Of a stretch of DNA of 64,000 nucleotides, positions 17,665 to 25,539 are shown piece after piece. Made by a program: the position numbers and the translations under genes. Below the pieces are notes generated by a model. That model worked only from the letters and a program-made list of their open reading frames with translations, was not told where the DNA came from and did not search any database. The DNA is from Ruegeria lacuscaerulensis. GTDB lineage: Bacteria; Pseudomonadota; Alphaproteobacteria; Rhodobacterales; Rhodobacteraceae. Location: the NCBI RefSeq assembly GCF_013034685.1, contig NZ_WQGO01000001.1, forward strand, positions 682,001-746,000. The letters run 5' to 3'. How positions within the stretch are numbered: the stretch's first letter is position 1; the number at the start of each line of letters is the position of its first letter.

Positions 17665-17799
17665 ATGAACCTTCATGCTGCTCAGGCATTTCTTTTGCAA
17701 GACCAGCGCAACTGGCGCAAACCTCACCTAGCTTGGCTGCCCTCGGCGCTGTATCGCTATAAAAGCTTCCCGACTATTCTTGCGGGACGTCATAAATAA
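17665..17799 (+). CDS. Candidate small basic protein, 44 residues
   Basis: An open frame from ATG 17665 to TAA 17799, preceded by AAGGA at a good distance (ATG 17659 is also in frame but too close). The product is aromatic and basic: it opens MNLHAAQAFLLQDQRNWRKP and ends YKSFPTILAGRHK. A sigma-70-type promoter at 17581-17609 points at it. I recognise no family. It could be a small regulatory or toxin-like partner of the divergent ribbon-helix-helix protein, or simply a conserved small protein. It occupies most of the otherwise empty space upstream of apt. Confidence 0.42.
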   Translation: MNLHAAQAFLLQDQRNWRKPHLAWLPSALYRYKSFPTILAGRHK

Positions 17800-17879
17800 A
17801 CACTCGCAATCAATCCTTGCATGACCGACCCCAATGGGCCAAACAGCCCAGCGTGTTTTGACGCCAAAGGGGTCCTTCC

Positions 17880-18419
17880 ATGTCCAGAAACAAAACGGTC
17901 AAGGATTACATCCGAACCATCGTCGATTTTCCCCATGAAGGGATCATGTTCCGGGACGTGACAACGCTGTTCGCCGACCCGCGCGGGTTTCGCATGGCGA
18001 TTGATCAGATGCTACACCCTTATGCAGGCGAGCGGATTGACAAGGTTGTGGGACTTGAGGCCCGCGGCTTCATTCTGGGCGGCGCGATTGCCCACCAACT
18101 GAGTGTCGGGTTCGTCCCGATCCGCAAAAAGGGCAAGCTACCCGGCACAACGATCAGCCAAGACTACAAGTTGGAATATGGTGAGGCTATCGTTGAGATC
18201 CACGACGACGCGATCCAGCCCGGCGAAAAAATCCTGGTGGTCGATGATCTGCTGGCCACCGGGGGCACAGCTGCCGCCGGGATCAAACTGATCGAGAGAT
18301 TGGGCGGTGAGATCATCTCTTGCGCGTTCATCATCGACCTACCCGACCTTGGCGGTCGCAAATTGCTGGAGGAGATGGACATGGATGTGCATGTCCTGTG
18401 CGAATTCGAAGGTCTCTGA
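17880..18419 (+). CDS. apt: Adenine phosphoribosyltransferase
   Basis: Joins adenine to PRPP to give AMP in purine salvage. The 179-residue protein is of normal length. The PRPP-binding signature is [15 protein letters not shown] near 121-135, with [16 protein letters not shown] upstream as the usual Apt segment and the [15 protein letters not shown]-terminal region. It probably works with mtnP upstream, whose product adenine it consumes. A GGGGTCC sequence before the start is a weak ribosome binding site. Confidence 0.97.
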   Translation: MSRNKTVKDYIRTIVDFPHEGIMFRDVTTLFADPRGFRMAIDQMLHPYAGERIDKVVGLEARGFILGGAIAHQLSVGFVPIRKKGKLPGTTISQDYKLEYGEAIVEIHDDAIQPGEKILVVDDLLATGGTAAAGIKLIERLGGEIISCAFIIDLPDLGGRKLLEEMDMDVHVLCEFEGL

Positions 18420-18430
18420 CTGCAAACTGA

Positions 18431-18450
18431 TCACAAAGCTGTGAGTTGAA
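18431..18450 (+). promoter_or_regulatory. Conserved 20-base motif, copy 2
   Basis: TCACAAAG-CT-GTGAGTTGAA has 5-base dyad arms (TCACA/TGTGA), 12 bases after the apt stop and 139 bases before the fasciclin gene. It is the second copy of the motif at 13031-13050, with two central mismatches. It may belong to the promoter region of the fasciclin gene. Confidence 0.45.
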
Positions 18451-18516
18451 AATTCGTTCTACGCTGGCTTAGCGCAGAGTTTGGCGGCTTCAAGTTAAAG
18501 TCATCAACATATTCAG

Positions 18517-18546
18517 TGATCCTGTTTTGAATAGCGCGCGTACCCC
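18517..18546 (+). promoter_or_regulatory. Possible sigma-E (RpoE/ChrR-type) promoter
   Basis: TGATCC (18517-18522), then 18 bases, then a TA-starting hexamer TACCCC (18541-18546), 43 bases before the fasciclin start. TGATCC is the -35 of Rhodobacter sphaeroides sigma-E promoters, and from memory a fasciclin-domain gene belongs to that singlet-oxygen regulon. The -10 part is a poor match, so this is tentative. Confidence 0.35.
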
Positions 18547-18589
18547 TGTTGATGCCACCAAGGGCATCCCAACAAGGGAACCTTTTATC

Positions 18590-19069
18590 ATGTTTCGCAA
18601 ATTCGCAATTGCCGGCGTGTCCGGCGCCCTGATCGCCACCGCTGCTTTCGCCGGAGCCAAGAAAGACATCGTGGATACCGCTGTCGGCGCGGGCAGCTTT
18701 GAAACTCTGGTCGCTGCTGTTCAGGCCGCCGAGTTGGTGGATACTTTGAAAGGTGAAGGTCCATTTACGGTCTTCGCCCCGACTGACGAAGCCTTCGCAG
18801 CCCTGCCTGAGGGGACCGTTGAGACTCTGCTCAAGCCCGAAAATAAAGATCAACTGGTCGCTGTTCTGACCTATCACGTGGTACCGGGCAAAGTGATGTC
18901 GGGTGATCTGTCCGACGATATGAAGGCTGCGACCGTGCAAGGCGGCGACGTGACAATCGATCTGGACAACGGCGTGATGGTAAATGACGCCTCAGTCGTT
19001 CAGGCCGATATCGAAACGACGAATGGCGTGATCCACGTTATCGACAAAGTGATCCTGCCATCCTCGTAA
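18590..19069 (+). CDS. Secreted fasciclin-domain protein
   Basis: A 159-residue exported protein made of a signal peptide (cleaved near residue 20, TAAFAGAKK) and one fasciclin (FAS1) domain. The two family blocks are clear: [20 protein letters not shown] and the C-terminal [18 protein letters not shown]1 domains mediate adhesion in many proteins; in Rhodobacteraceae a short single-domain member has been linked to oxidative or singlet-oxygen stress. I start at ATG 18590, with AAGGGA upstream; the longer frame lacks a signal peptide at its beginning. A strong hairpin follows the stop. Confidence 0.94.
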   Translation: MFRKFAIAGVSGALIATAAFAGAKKDIVDTAVGAGSFETLVAAVQAAELVDTLKGEGPFTVFAPTDEAFAALPEGTVETLLKPENKDQLVAVLTYHVVPGKVMSGDLSDDMKAATVQGGDVTIDLDNGVMVNDASVVQADIETTNGVIHVIDKVILPSS

Positions 19070-19077
19070 AACGGCGC

Positions 19078-19101
19078 GCGGCTCGGGGATACCCGGGCCG
19101 C
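19078..19101. terminator. Hairpin between convergent fasciclin and FAD-oxidase genes
   Basis: A 10-base-pair stem (GCGGCTCGGG with CCCGGGCCGC, one G-U pair) closes a GATA loop. It lies between two convergent stop codons, 9 and 3 bases away. No strong T-run follows on either strand, so termination efficiency is uncertain. Confidence 0.6.
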
Positions 19102-19103
19102 AC

Positions 19104-20519
19104 TTATACCGACAAAACAGCCCCGGGGTTCATGATCCCCTTGGGATCGAGCGCAGACTTGATCGCCCGCATTGCAGCCAGCTTGGCCGGATCGGCATAG
19201 CGTTCCAGATCATCTGTCTTCAGCCGTCCAATCCCATGCTCTGCGCTAACCGATCCACCGAACTTGTGCACAAGATCGTGGATGGCACGCTTGATCGGGG
19301 CCCGCTGCACATCGAAATCAGATCGACTACGCCCTGCCGGCGGAAACACGTTGTAGTGAAGATTGCCGTCCCCCAGATGACCGAAACAGTTGATGCGAAA
19401 CGGCCCCAACATGGCAACAACCTCTGCCCCCTGTCGGATAAACGCGGGGATTTCCGAGATCGGCACGGAGATATCATGGCTCGAAACTGAGCCGATCAGC
19501 CGGTTCGCCTCGGGGATTCGCTCGCGCACAGCCCAAAGATCAGCCCGCTGCGCTTCGCTTTGCGCGATCACGGCATCCCGGACCAAACCCCTTGCCTCAG
19601 CCGCTGAATAGAGCGTCTCAAGTGCCTCTTGAGGCGCGGTATCGCCGAACAATCCAATCTCGATCAATACGGACCATTCCGGCGGGGATGCAAACGGCTG
19701 ACGTATATCCGGCAGCACCTCGGACAGAAAGTGCAGCCCCTGCCTGTGGATCAGCTCGAACGTGCTGACACCGTCCCCCAACTGATCCCGCGCAAGGGCC
19801 AACAAATCAATGGCGGCTTCGGGCGACGGGACCTGCACTATCGCCGTTCCAACCCCAGCAGGACACGGCGACAGCTTAAGCGACGCCGCGGTGATGATCC
19901 CCAACGTTCCTTCAGACCCGATCAGCAAATTGCGCAGGTCATAACCGGTATTGTCCTTCCGCAACCGGCTAAGCCCATGCCAGATCTCCCCATTGGGCAG
20001 AACCGCCTCAAGCCCCAGGCACAGATCGCGTGCATTGCCATAGCGCAGGACGTTGACCCCACCCGCATTGGTCGCAAGGTTGCCGCCAATCCGGCACGAC
20101 CCTTCCGCAGCCAGAGACAGAGGAAACAAGCGGTTTGCTTGCCGGGCAGCTGCTTGAATATCAGCCAGAACGGCCCCGGCCTCGGCAATCAGAATATTCT
20201 CGGTCGGATAAACCGCCCGGATAGCTGTCATCCGCTCCAACGAGATCAACAACGGCGCAGGCCCATCAGGCATCACCTGCCCACCGACCAGGCCGGTTCC
20301 GCCCCCATAAGGCACAACCGGTACCGACGCCGCGGACGCCAACCGTATCAACGCCGCGACGTCTTCCGTTTGTCGCGGGGCCGCGACAAGACCGACCTGT
20401 CCTGAAAATCTGCGGCGCGGCTCCTCTGCATATCGCGGCTCGGGCACACGCAAAACACCATCGCCCAGAGTGTCGCGGAGGGATTGAGCAAAGGTTTCGT
20501 CAGCAGGATTCAATGTCAT
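19104..20519 (-). CDS. FAD-linked oxidase (D-lactate / D-2-hydroxyacid dehydrogenase type)
   Basis: A flavoprotein of 471 residues in the FAD-binding PCMH-type oxidase family that includes D-lactate, glycolate (GlcD) and D-2-hydroxyglutarate dehydrogenases. The FAD-binding half shows VPYGGGTGLVGGQV, the GNLATNAGGVNVLRYG segment and GSEGTLGIIT. The C-terminal half has HLGDGNLHYNVFPP, a substrate and metal-site motif of this group, and an SAEHGIGRLK motif. I start at ATG 20519 because AAGGA lies six bases upstream. The exact substrate cannot be settled from sequence alone. Confidence 0.9.
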   Translation of the reverse strand: MTLNPADETFAQSLRDTLGDGVLRVPEPRYAEEPRRRFSGQVGLVAAPRQTEDVAALIRLASAASVPVVPYGGGTGLVGGQVMPDGPAPLLISLERMTAIRAVYPTENILIAEAGAVLADIQAAARQANRLFPLSLAAEGSCRIGGNLATNAGGVNVLRYGNARDLCLGLEAVLPNGEIWHGLSRLRKDNTGYDLRNLLIGSEGTLGIITAASLKLSPCPAGVGTAIVQVPSPEAAIDLLALARDQLGDGVSTFELIHRQGLHFLSEVLPDIRQPFASPPEWSVLIEIGLFGDTAPQEALETLYSAAEARGLVRDAVIAQSEAQRADLWAVRERIPEANRLIGSVSSHDISVPISEIPAFIRQGAEVVAMLGPFRINCFGHLGDGNLHYNVFPPAGRSRSDFDVQRAPIKRAIHDLVHKFGGSVSAEHGIGRLKTDDLERYADPAKLAAMRAIKSALDPKGIMNPGAVLSV

Positions 20520-20557
20520 AGGCATTCCTTGCCCAACTCCGCCGGACCCGACAAGCC

Positions 20558-21376
20558 CTATTCAAGCTCAATCAAGTATTGCGGCTCCAGCACCACCACC
20601 GTCGGCCGATCCGGCAATGTGCGCAGCGACACAGTCAATTCCGAGATACCATCCCGCTCAACCGGGAACTCATCCCGGATATCGACCAGAAACCGATCCA
20701 GCGAAAAGCCCGAAAACCAATGCATCGGAATAATGACCGAGCTTTTCAACCGCTTCAGCACCTCAATCATCTCGGGCAGAGGCATGGTCGTGCCCCCATC
20801 TACCGCGGCCATGACCACGTCCAGCCGCCCCAAGGCTGCGAATTGTTCGTCCGACGGGACATGATGCAAATGCCCCAGATGGCCAATGCACAGCCCCTCG
20901 ATTTCGAAAACAAAGATAGAGTTTCCGCGCTCCTCAACCCCGCCATAGACCGAACGAATGTCGGTCGAGACATTGCGCACCAGCATCTCACCCAAATCCA
21001 GATTATGCTCGATCCCCTGCCCGAACTCCCCCCAACCGGGCAAGACATGCGGAATCGCCGGGTCGGGATGCGCCGTCCAATGGGTGCTATGAGCATGGTT
21101 CATCGTGACCACATCCGGGATCAGATCGGCACTTCCGATGAACCCTGTGAAATCCGTCACCGCATTCAACCCGCCCTGCGTCTGGATCAGAAACGAAGCA
21201 TGGGCGACATAGCTGATCCGAACCGAAAACTCCGGCACCGGGTCCGTCCAGGCGGCTTTGTGAACATACTCAATTCCAGGCGCTGCATCCGCTATAGCAA
21301 TACAATGGCTTGGCCGCCGCTCCTGCGCCGCAGCCCCACCCGAAATCACCAACAATATCGCAACCACCCAGCGCAT
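20558..21376 (-). CDS. Secreted metallo-beta-lactamase-fold hydrolase with altered metal motif
   Basis: A 272-residue protein with a signal peptide (cleaved near AAAQ, residue 18), so it is periplasmic. The body resembles UlaG-like MBL-fold hydrolases: YVAHASFLIQTQGG (first strand), NHAHSTHWTAHPDP where the family has HxHxDH, then GHLGHLHH and a late IPMHWF histidine. The canonical aspartate of HxHxDH is a threonine here. Substrate unknown. It lies 38 bases downstream (towards the FAD oxidase gene) on the same strand and may be co-transcribed with it. Confidence 0.85.
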   Translation of the reverse strand: MRWVVAILLVISGGAAAQERRPSHCIAIADAAPGIEYVHKAAWTDPVPEFSVRISYVAHASFLIQTQGGLNAVTDFTGFIGSADLIPDVVTMNHAHSTHWTAHPDPAIPHVLPGWGEFGQGIEHNLDLGEMLVRNVSTDIRSVYGGVEERGNSIFVFEIEGLCIGHLGHLHHVPSDEQFAALGRLDVVMAAVDGGTTMPLPEMIEVLKRLKSSVIIPMHWFSGFSLDRFLVDIRDEFPVERDGISELTVSLRTLPDRPTVVVLEPQYLIELE

Positions 21377-21418
21377 AACCCGATACTAGCGCAGATGCGC
21401 CGCAAGTCATGCCCCTTG

Positions 21419-21480
21419 TTCTTCTGTTCAAGAATACCTCGGGGGAGGCGCGGTTTGCCGCGACTGGGGCAGAGCCCCCT
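21419..21480 (-). repeat. Copy of the Rhodobacterales intergenic repeat
   Basis: Reading the minus strand, a GGGGC-TCT-GCCCC hairpin and a CGCGG-CAAA-CCGCG hairpin are followed by CTCCCCCGAGGTATTCTTGA and an ACAGAAGAA tail. It has the same layout as the pair at 11157-11275: GC hairpin, CTCCCCCGGGATATTT-like core, GATGAAG-like end. It follows the acetyltransferase stop and may act as its terminator. Confidence 0.65.
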
Positions 21481-22066
21481 AGCCCGCGTCGGTCTTGCCG
21501 CGACGGTCCGACCGCAGGCAGGCATACAGAACATGCGTCCGCCACCGTCCATTGATCTGCAAATAGGATTGCGCCACGCCCTCATATTTGAAGGCTGACC
21601 GCTCCAGCAACCCGCGCGAGGGCTTGTTTTCGGGCAAACACGCCGCCTCGATCCGGCTCAGATCCAAGCGCGTAAAGGCATGATGCACCACGGCCCCGAT
21701 CGCTTCGCGCATATAGCCATTTCGCGCATAGGCCTGCCCGGTCCAATACCCCAATGTTCCCGCCTGCGCCGGGCCGCGTCGAATATTGTCCAGCGTGATC
21801 GCGCCGACCAGCCGGTCATCTTCGCGTCGAAACAGAAACAGCGGTATCGCCGTCCCGCTCGCGACCGAGCGCTGCGCCCAATAAACCCGGTTGGTAAAAG
21901 ACTTGCGGCTTAGGTGGTCCTTGGCCCAGATCGGCTCCCACGGGGTGAGAAATTCTTTCGAGGCCCGCCGCAGCGCCGCCCAGTCGTTGAAATCGGAATG
22001 CACCGGCGGGCGCAGGCTGAGGCGCGCTGTCTCAAGTTTCAGCTTGCGTCGGCCCAGAAGCATCAC
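21479..22066 (-). CDS. GNAT family N-acetyltransferase (RimJ/RimL-like)
   Basis: A 195-residue acetyltransferase resembling the RimJ/RimL group that acetylates protein N-termini or small amines. The N-terminus has LETARLSLRPPVHSDF, and the acetyl-CoA region is LGYWTGQAYARNGYMREAIG with a following IEAACLPENKPSRGLLER. Its ATG overlaps the stop of the M16 peptidase gene by four bases (ATGA), so they are translationally coupled. Ribosomal protein S5 (RimJ) is one possible target, but this is family inference. Confidence 0.9.
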   Translation of the reverse strand: MMLLGRRKLKLETARLSLRPPVHSDFNDWAALRRASKEFLTPWEPIWAKDHLSRKSFTNRVYWAQRSVASGTAIPLFLFRREDDRLVGAITLDNIRRGPAQAGTLGYWTGQAYARNGYMREAIGAVVHHAFTRLDLSRIEAACLPENKPSRGLLERSAFKYEGVAQSYLQINGRWRTHVLYACLRSDRRGKTDAG

Positions 22067-23325
22067 GCCGCACGCCTCTCCTGCAACTCCACCAATGTGG
22101 GCGCGTCCGAGACCGGACCATACAGCGCCAGCGCCGCCGGTGCCTGCACGGCCATGGTTTCGGCAAAGGCACGCACGTCCTCGGTGCTGACCGCATCAAT
22201 CTTGGCCACGGTATCTTCAAGCGAGGGCACCCGGCCCCAAATCTGCACCAACCGCGCCAGACGCTCAGCCCGGTTCGAGGGGCTTTCAAGCCCCATCAGC
22301 ATTCCGGCCTTCATCTGCGCACGTGCACGGGCGACCTCTTCGGGGCTCATATCCTCGGCGGCGCGCTTCATCTCGTCGATTGTGATTGTCGCCAGCTCGC
22401 CCACCTGATCGGCTGACGTACCCGCATAGATCGTGGTCGTTCCGGTATCCGCATAGGCCCCAGTTTGCGCAAAGATCGTATAGCAGAGCCCGCGTGTCTC
22501 GCGCACCTCTTGGAACAAGCGCGAGGACATACCCCCACCCAAAGCGGTCGAGTAAATCTGCGCGGTATAGATCGCATCATCACGGTAGCCGGGGCTTTCC
22601 AACGCCAGCGCAAAATGCGCCTGTTCCAGCTCTTTCTCCTGTCGCGCTTCGCCGCCGGTGAACTTCGCGGCTTCTGCAATCAACCCTTTGCGCGGTTGAA
22701 GATGGCCAAACATCTCTTCGGCCATTTTCATCAGCGCGTCATGATCCACGGCCCCTGCCGCAGATAGGATCATCTGCTCAGGGCCATAGTGTTCTGCCAC
22801 AAAACCCGACAAGTCCTCGCGCGAAAACGCGCTGACCCGTTCGGACGGCCCCAGAATGGTACGGCCCAGAGGTTGGTCGTGATAGCTCTGTTCTTGCAAC
22901 CAGTCGAAAATCACATCGTCCGGCGTGTCATAGGCCTGACCGATCTCTTGTAGGATCACGCCGCGTTCGACCTCGATCTCGCGCGGGTCGAAGATGGGGT
23001 TCAGAACGATGTCGCCGATCACGTCCATCGCCAGCGCTACGTCATCTTTCAGAACGCGCGCATAATAGGCCGTCACCTCGCGCGAGGTGTAGGCGTTGAT
23101 ATAGCCGCCCACATCCTCGATCGCCTCGGCGATTTGCAAAGCCGAACGTCGCTCGGTTCCTTTGAACGCCATGTGCTCAAGGAAATGCGCGATGCCGTTC
23201 TGTTCGATTCGCTCGTTCCGCGCACCCGCGGTCACCCAGATGCCGATGGCCGCCGATTGCAGCCCCGGCATGTTCTCACTGACGATCCGAAATCCGTTCT
23301 TCAGCTGGTCTTGTCTGACAGTCAC
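22063..23325 (-). CDS. M16 family zinc peptidase (processing peptidase-like)
   Basis: A 420-residue insulinase/pitrilysin-type zinc protease related to the mitochondrial processing peptidase beta subunit. The inverted zinc motif HFLEH is at 47-51, and the third ligand is a glutamate in the following helix (near IEVERGVILQEI). The C-terminal half shows the second, non-catalytic repeat, including GGGMSSRLFQEVRETRGLCY. No signal peptide is visible, so it is probably cytosolic. Its start overlaps the thrC stop by four bases, and the acetyltransferase overlaps its end; the three form one unit. Confidence 0.94.
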   Translation of the reverse strand: MTVRQDQLKNGFRIVSENMPGLQSAAIGIWVTAGARNERIEQNGIAHFLEHMAFKGTERRSALQIAEAIEDVGGYINAYTSREVTAYYARVLKDDVALAMDVIGDIVLNPIFDPREIEVERGVILQEIGQAYDTPDDVIFDWLQEQSYHDQPLGRTILGPSERVSAFSREDLSGFVAEHYGPEQMILSAAGAVDHDALMKMAEEMFGHLQPRKGLIAEAAKFTGGEARQEKELEQAHFALALESPGYRDDAIYTAQIYSTALGGGMSSRLFQEVRETRGLCYTIFAQTGAYADTGTTTIYAGTSADQVGELATITIDEMKRAAEDMSPEEVARARAQMKAGMLMGLESPSNRAERLARLVQIWGRVPSLEDTVAKIDAVSTEDVRAFAETMAVQAPAALALYGPVSDAPTLVELQERRAA

Positions 23326-24710
23326 TCGGCGATATGCCCTTTGATATGATCCTCAAGGGCACCCAGATCATTGGCAATCCGCGTCACCCGTTCCGGACGT
23401 TCATACAGATCAGACATGCGGGATGGAAGAGGCGGATGTTCCCCGCTCGCCTTCTCGACCGCTGCCGGGAATTTCGCCGGATGGGCGGTGGCCAGAGTGA
23501 TCATCGGAACCGCCACGGCGCGTTGTTCTTCGGCGACCTTAATTCCAACGGCAGTGTGCGGGCAGACCAGTTCGGCACTGTGGGCCAGCGTGTGTTTGAT
23601 TGTCGTCAGCGTTTCATCCTCGGACACACGTCCCGAGTCGAAGCTTTCGCGCAGGGCCTCCATCGCGCCCTGACTGACGTTGAAACCCCCGCGTTTCAAC
23701 TCATCCATCAACTGCGCCACGGCGCTGCCATCCTCGCCATATGCATAGTAAAGCGCCCGTTCAAAGTTCGAGCTGACCTGAATGTCCATCGACGGGCTGA
23801 TCGAAGGAATGGTGTCGCCCTTGAAATACCCCTCGCCCGACAGACAGCGATGCAGAATGTCGTTCTGGTTGGTCGCCACCACCAGACGGTCAATAGGCAG
23901 GCCCATGCGCTTGGCCAGGTAGCCCGCGAAGATGTCGCCAAAGTTGCCGGTGGGCACCGTAAAGCTGACCTTGCGATGCGGAGCACCCAAGCTGACAGCC
24001 GACGAGAAGTAATAGACGATCTGCGCCAGCACCCGCGCAAAGTTGATCGAGTTCACCCCGGCTAGTTTCACCCCGTCGCGGAAGTCGAAATCGTTGAACA
24101 TATCTTTCAACGCGGCCTGACAATCGTCAAAATCGCCATCCACGGCCAGCGCATGCACGTTGCTGTCGGCGGGCGTCGTCATCTGACGGCGCTGCACCTC
24201 AGAGACACGGCCATGGGGGAACAGGATGAACACATCCACCGCGTCCAGCCCCCGGAACGCCTCAATCGCGGCTGAGCCAGTATCACCACTGGTCGCACCC
24301 ACGATGGTCACACGATCATTGCGCCGCTTCAGCGCAACCTGGAACAGCTGGCCGATCAGCTGCATGGCAAAATCCTTGAAGGCCAGCGTGGGCCCGTGGA
24401 ACAGCTCCAGCAGGAAGTGGTTCTCGTTCAGCTGCTTTAGCGGAGCGCGGGCGTCATGGCCAAAGCCTTCATAGGCGCGGGCGATGATGTCCTTGAACTC
24501 CTGCTCGGTGAACGAGCCGCTGACATAGGGCCACATCACACGGAACGCGATCTCTTCATAGGGCAGACCGGCCAGAGCGGCGATCTCATCATGGCTCATC
24601 ACCGGAATCTCGGCGGGCAGATACAGGCCGCCATCGCGGGCAAGGCCGGTCAGCATCGCCTCTTCAAAGGTCAGTTCCGGCGCTTGGCCACGGGTCGAGA
24701 TATATTTCAT
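23322..24710 (-). CDS. thrC: Threonine synthase
   Basis: Pyridoxal-phosphate enzyme that converts O-phosphohomoserine to threonine. The 462-residue protein is of the longer proteobacterial type. The PLP lysine sits in ALAFKDFAMQ, and the phosphate-binding loop is GATSGDTGSAAIEAF. VPTGNFGDIFAGYLAKRMGLP is a further family block. The start overlaps the surf1 stop by four bases (ATGA), linking amino acid synthesis to the oxidase assembly genes; this order is one I recall from other Rhodobacteraceae. Confidence 0.97.
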   Translation of the reverse strand: MKYISTRGQAPELTFEEAMLTGLARDGGLYLPAEIPVMSHDEIAALAGLPYEEIAFRVMWPYVSGSFTEQEFKDIIARAYEGFGHDARAPLKQLNENHFLLELFHGPTLAFKDFAMQLIGQLFQVALKRRNDRVTIVGATSGDTGSAAIEAFRGLDAVDVFILFPHGRVSEVQRRQMTTPADSNVHALAVDGDFDDCQAALKDMFNDFDFRDGVKLAGVNSINFARVLAQIVYYFSSAVSLGAPHRKVSFTVPTGNFGDIFAGYLAKRMGLPIDRLVVATNQNDILHRCLSGEGYFKGDTIPSISPSMDIQVSSNFERALYYAYGEDGSAVAQLMDELKRGGFNVSQGAMEALRESFDSGRVSEDETLTTIKHTLAHSAELVCPHTAVGIKVAEEQRAVAVPMITLATAHPAKFPAAVEKASGEHPPLPSRMSDLYERPERVTRIANDLGALEDHIKGHIAE

Positions 24711-25384
24711 TGCTCTTCACTCTGTGCAGGGGCGCGGTTGCGCCACAGGAAATAACCGGTCATCGCGGCCCAGACCAGAGCCAGACCAAACCATGTGATT
24801 GCATATTGCAGATGATCGTTTGGAATTCCCGCTGTATCGACCGGCAGAGGCGTGATGCCGGGGTCGGTTTCCGACCGCGCGATCAGCAGGATCGGTTCGG
24901 CTCCAAGCGCGGCGGCCAGATTGGGCACATCGCGGGCAAACCAGATGTTTTCGTCAATATCGGGTTCGGGCGTGTAGCTGTCGATCTCATCCGGCCAATG
25001 CAGGCTGCCGGTTACGGTCATTGGCCCGGTCAGTCGCTCGACCAGTTTCGCCGTGGTGGGCACAAAGCCGCGATCCACTAGAATAGTCCGATCCTCGGTG
25101 CTGAAAGACTGGATGATCCGATAGCCCGCCCCGACCTGCTTGACCGAGACCAGAACGTGGATCTCCCCCGGCTCCATATCGCCCGAGATTGTCACCGGCA
25201 GGTATTTGTCGGTGTCTTCGGAAACGCTCGGCGGCAGGTCCACAGGATCTGCTGCTATGCGCGAGTCGATCTCGGCCAGAACGCCTTCTTTCCAGGCCAA
25301 ACGCTGCACCTGCCAGACGCCCAGCGACAGCAGCACGCCCAGACCGGCAAGCCCGAAGATCAGCAGGAACAAAGTGCGGCGCAT
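24707..25384 (-). CDS. SURF1 family cytochrome c oxidase assembly protein
   Basis: Membrane protein that helps insert heme a into subunit I of aa3-type oxidase. I use ATG 25384 (225 residues, MRRTLFLLIFGLAG) because the longer frame adds a hydrophilic leader not seen in the family; AAGG lies some 12 bases upstream. Transmembrane helices at about 5-25 and 195-215 flank a periplasmic domain, and LGVWQVQRLAWKEGV is the typical N-terminal signature. It follows ctaE, separated by two hairpins, and overlaps thrC. Confidence 0.92.
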   Translation of the reverse strand: MRRTLFLLIFGLAGLGVLLSLGVWQVQRLAWKEGVLAEIDSRIAADPVDLPPSVSEDTDKYLPVTISGDMEPGEIHVLVSVKQVGAGYRIIQSFSTEDRTILVDRGFVPTTAKLVERLTGPMTVTGSLHWPDEIDSYTPEPDIDENIWFARDVPNLAAALGAEPILLIARSETDPGITPLPVDTAGIPNDHLQYAITWFGLALVWAAMTGYFLWRNRAPAQSEEQ

Positions 25385-25462
25385 AGTCAGGTGAAACCTT
25401 GTTACAGAAACCGGCGTCTTGTTAAGGGCAGCGTGATCCCGATTGCAACCACGCAATTGTAT

Positions 25463-25482
25463 GGGGCGCAATCTTGCGCCCC
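25463..25482. other. Perfect hairpin upstream of the ctaE terminator
   Basis: GGGGCGCAA-TC-TTGCGCCCC has 9-base perfect arms and a 2-base loop, 9 bases from the next hairpin. It may add to termination after ctaE or protect the surf1 transcript end. Confidence 0.5.
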
Positions 25483-25490
25483 CGATCGAG

Positions 25491-25518
25491 AAAAAGCCGC
25501 CCCACGGGGCGGCTTTTG
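25491..25518 (-). terminator. Rho-independent terminator after ctaE
   Basis: GCCGCCCC-AC-GGGGCGGC (25496-25513) has an 8-base perfect stem, flanked by AAAAA on one side and TTTT on the other, so the hairpin plus T-run works for minus-strand transcripts leaving ctaE. It lies 22 bases after the ctaE stop. Some read-through would be needed to express surf1 from the cta promoter. Confidence 0.8.
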
Positions 25519-25539
25519 CAATTTACCTATCTGAGCGGA

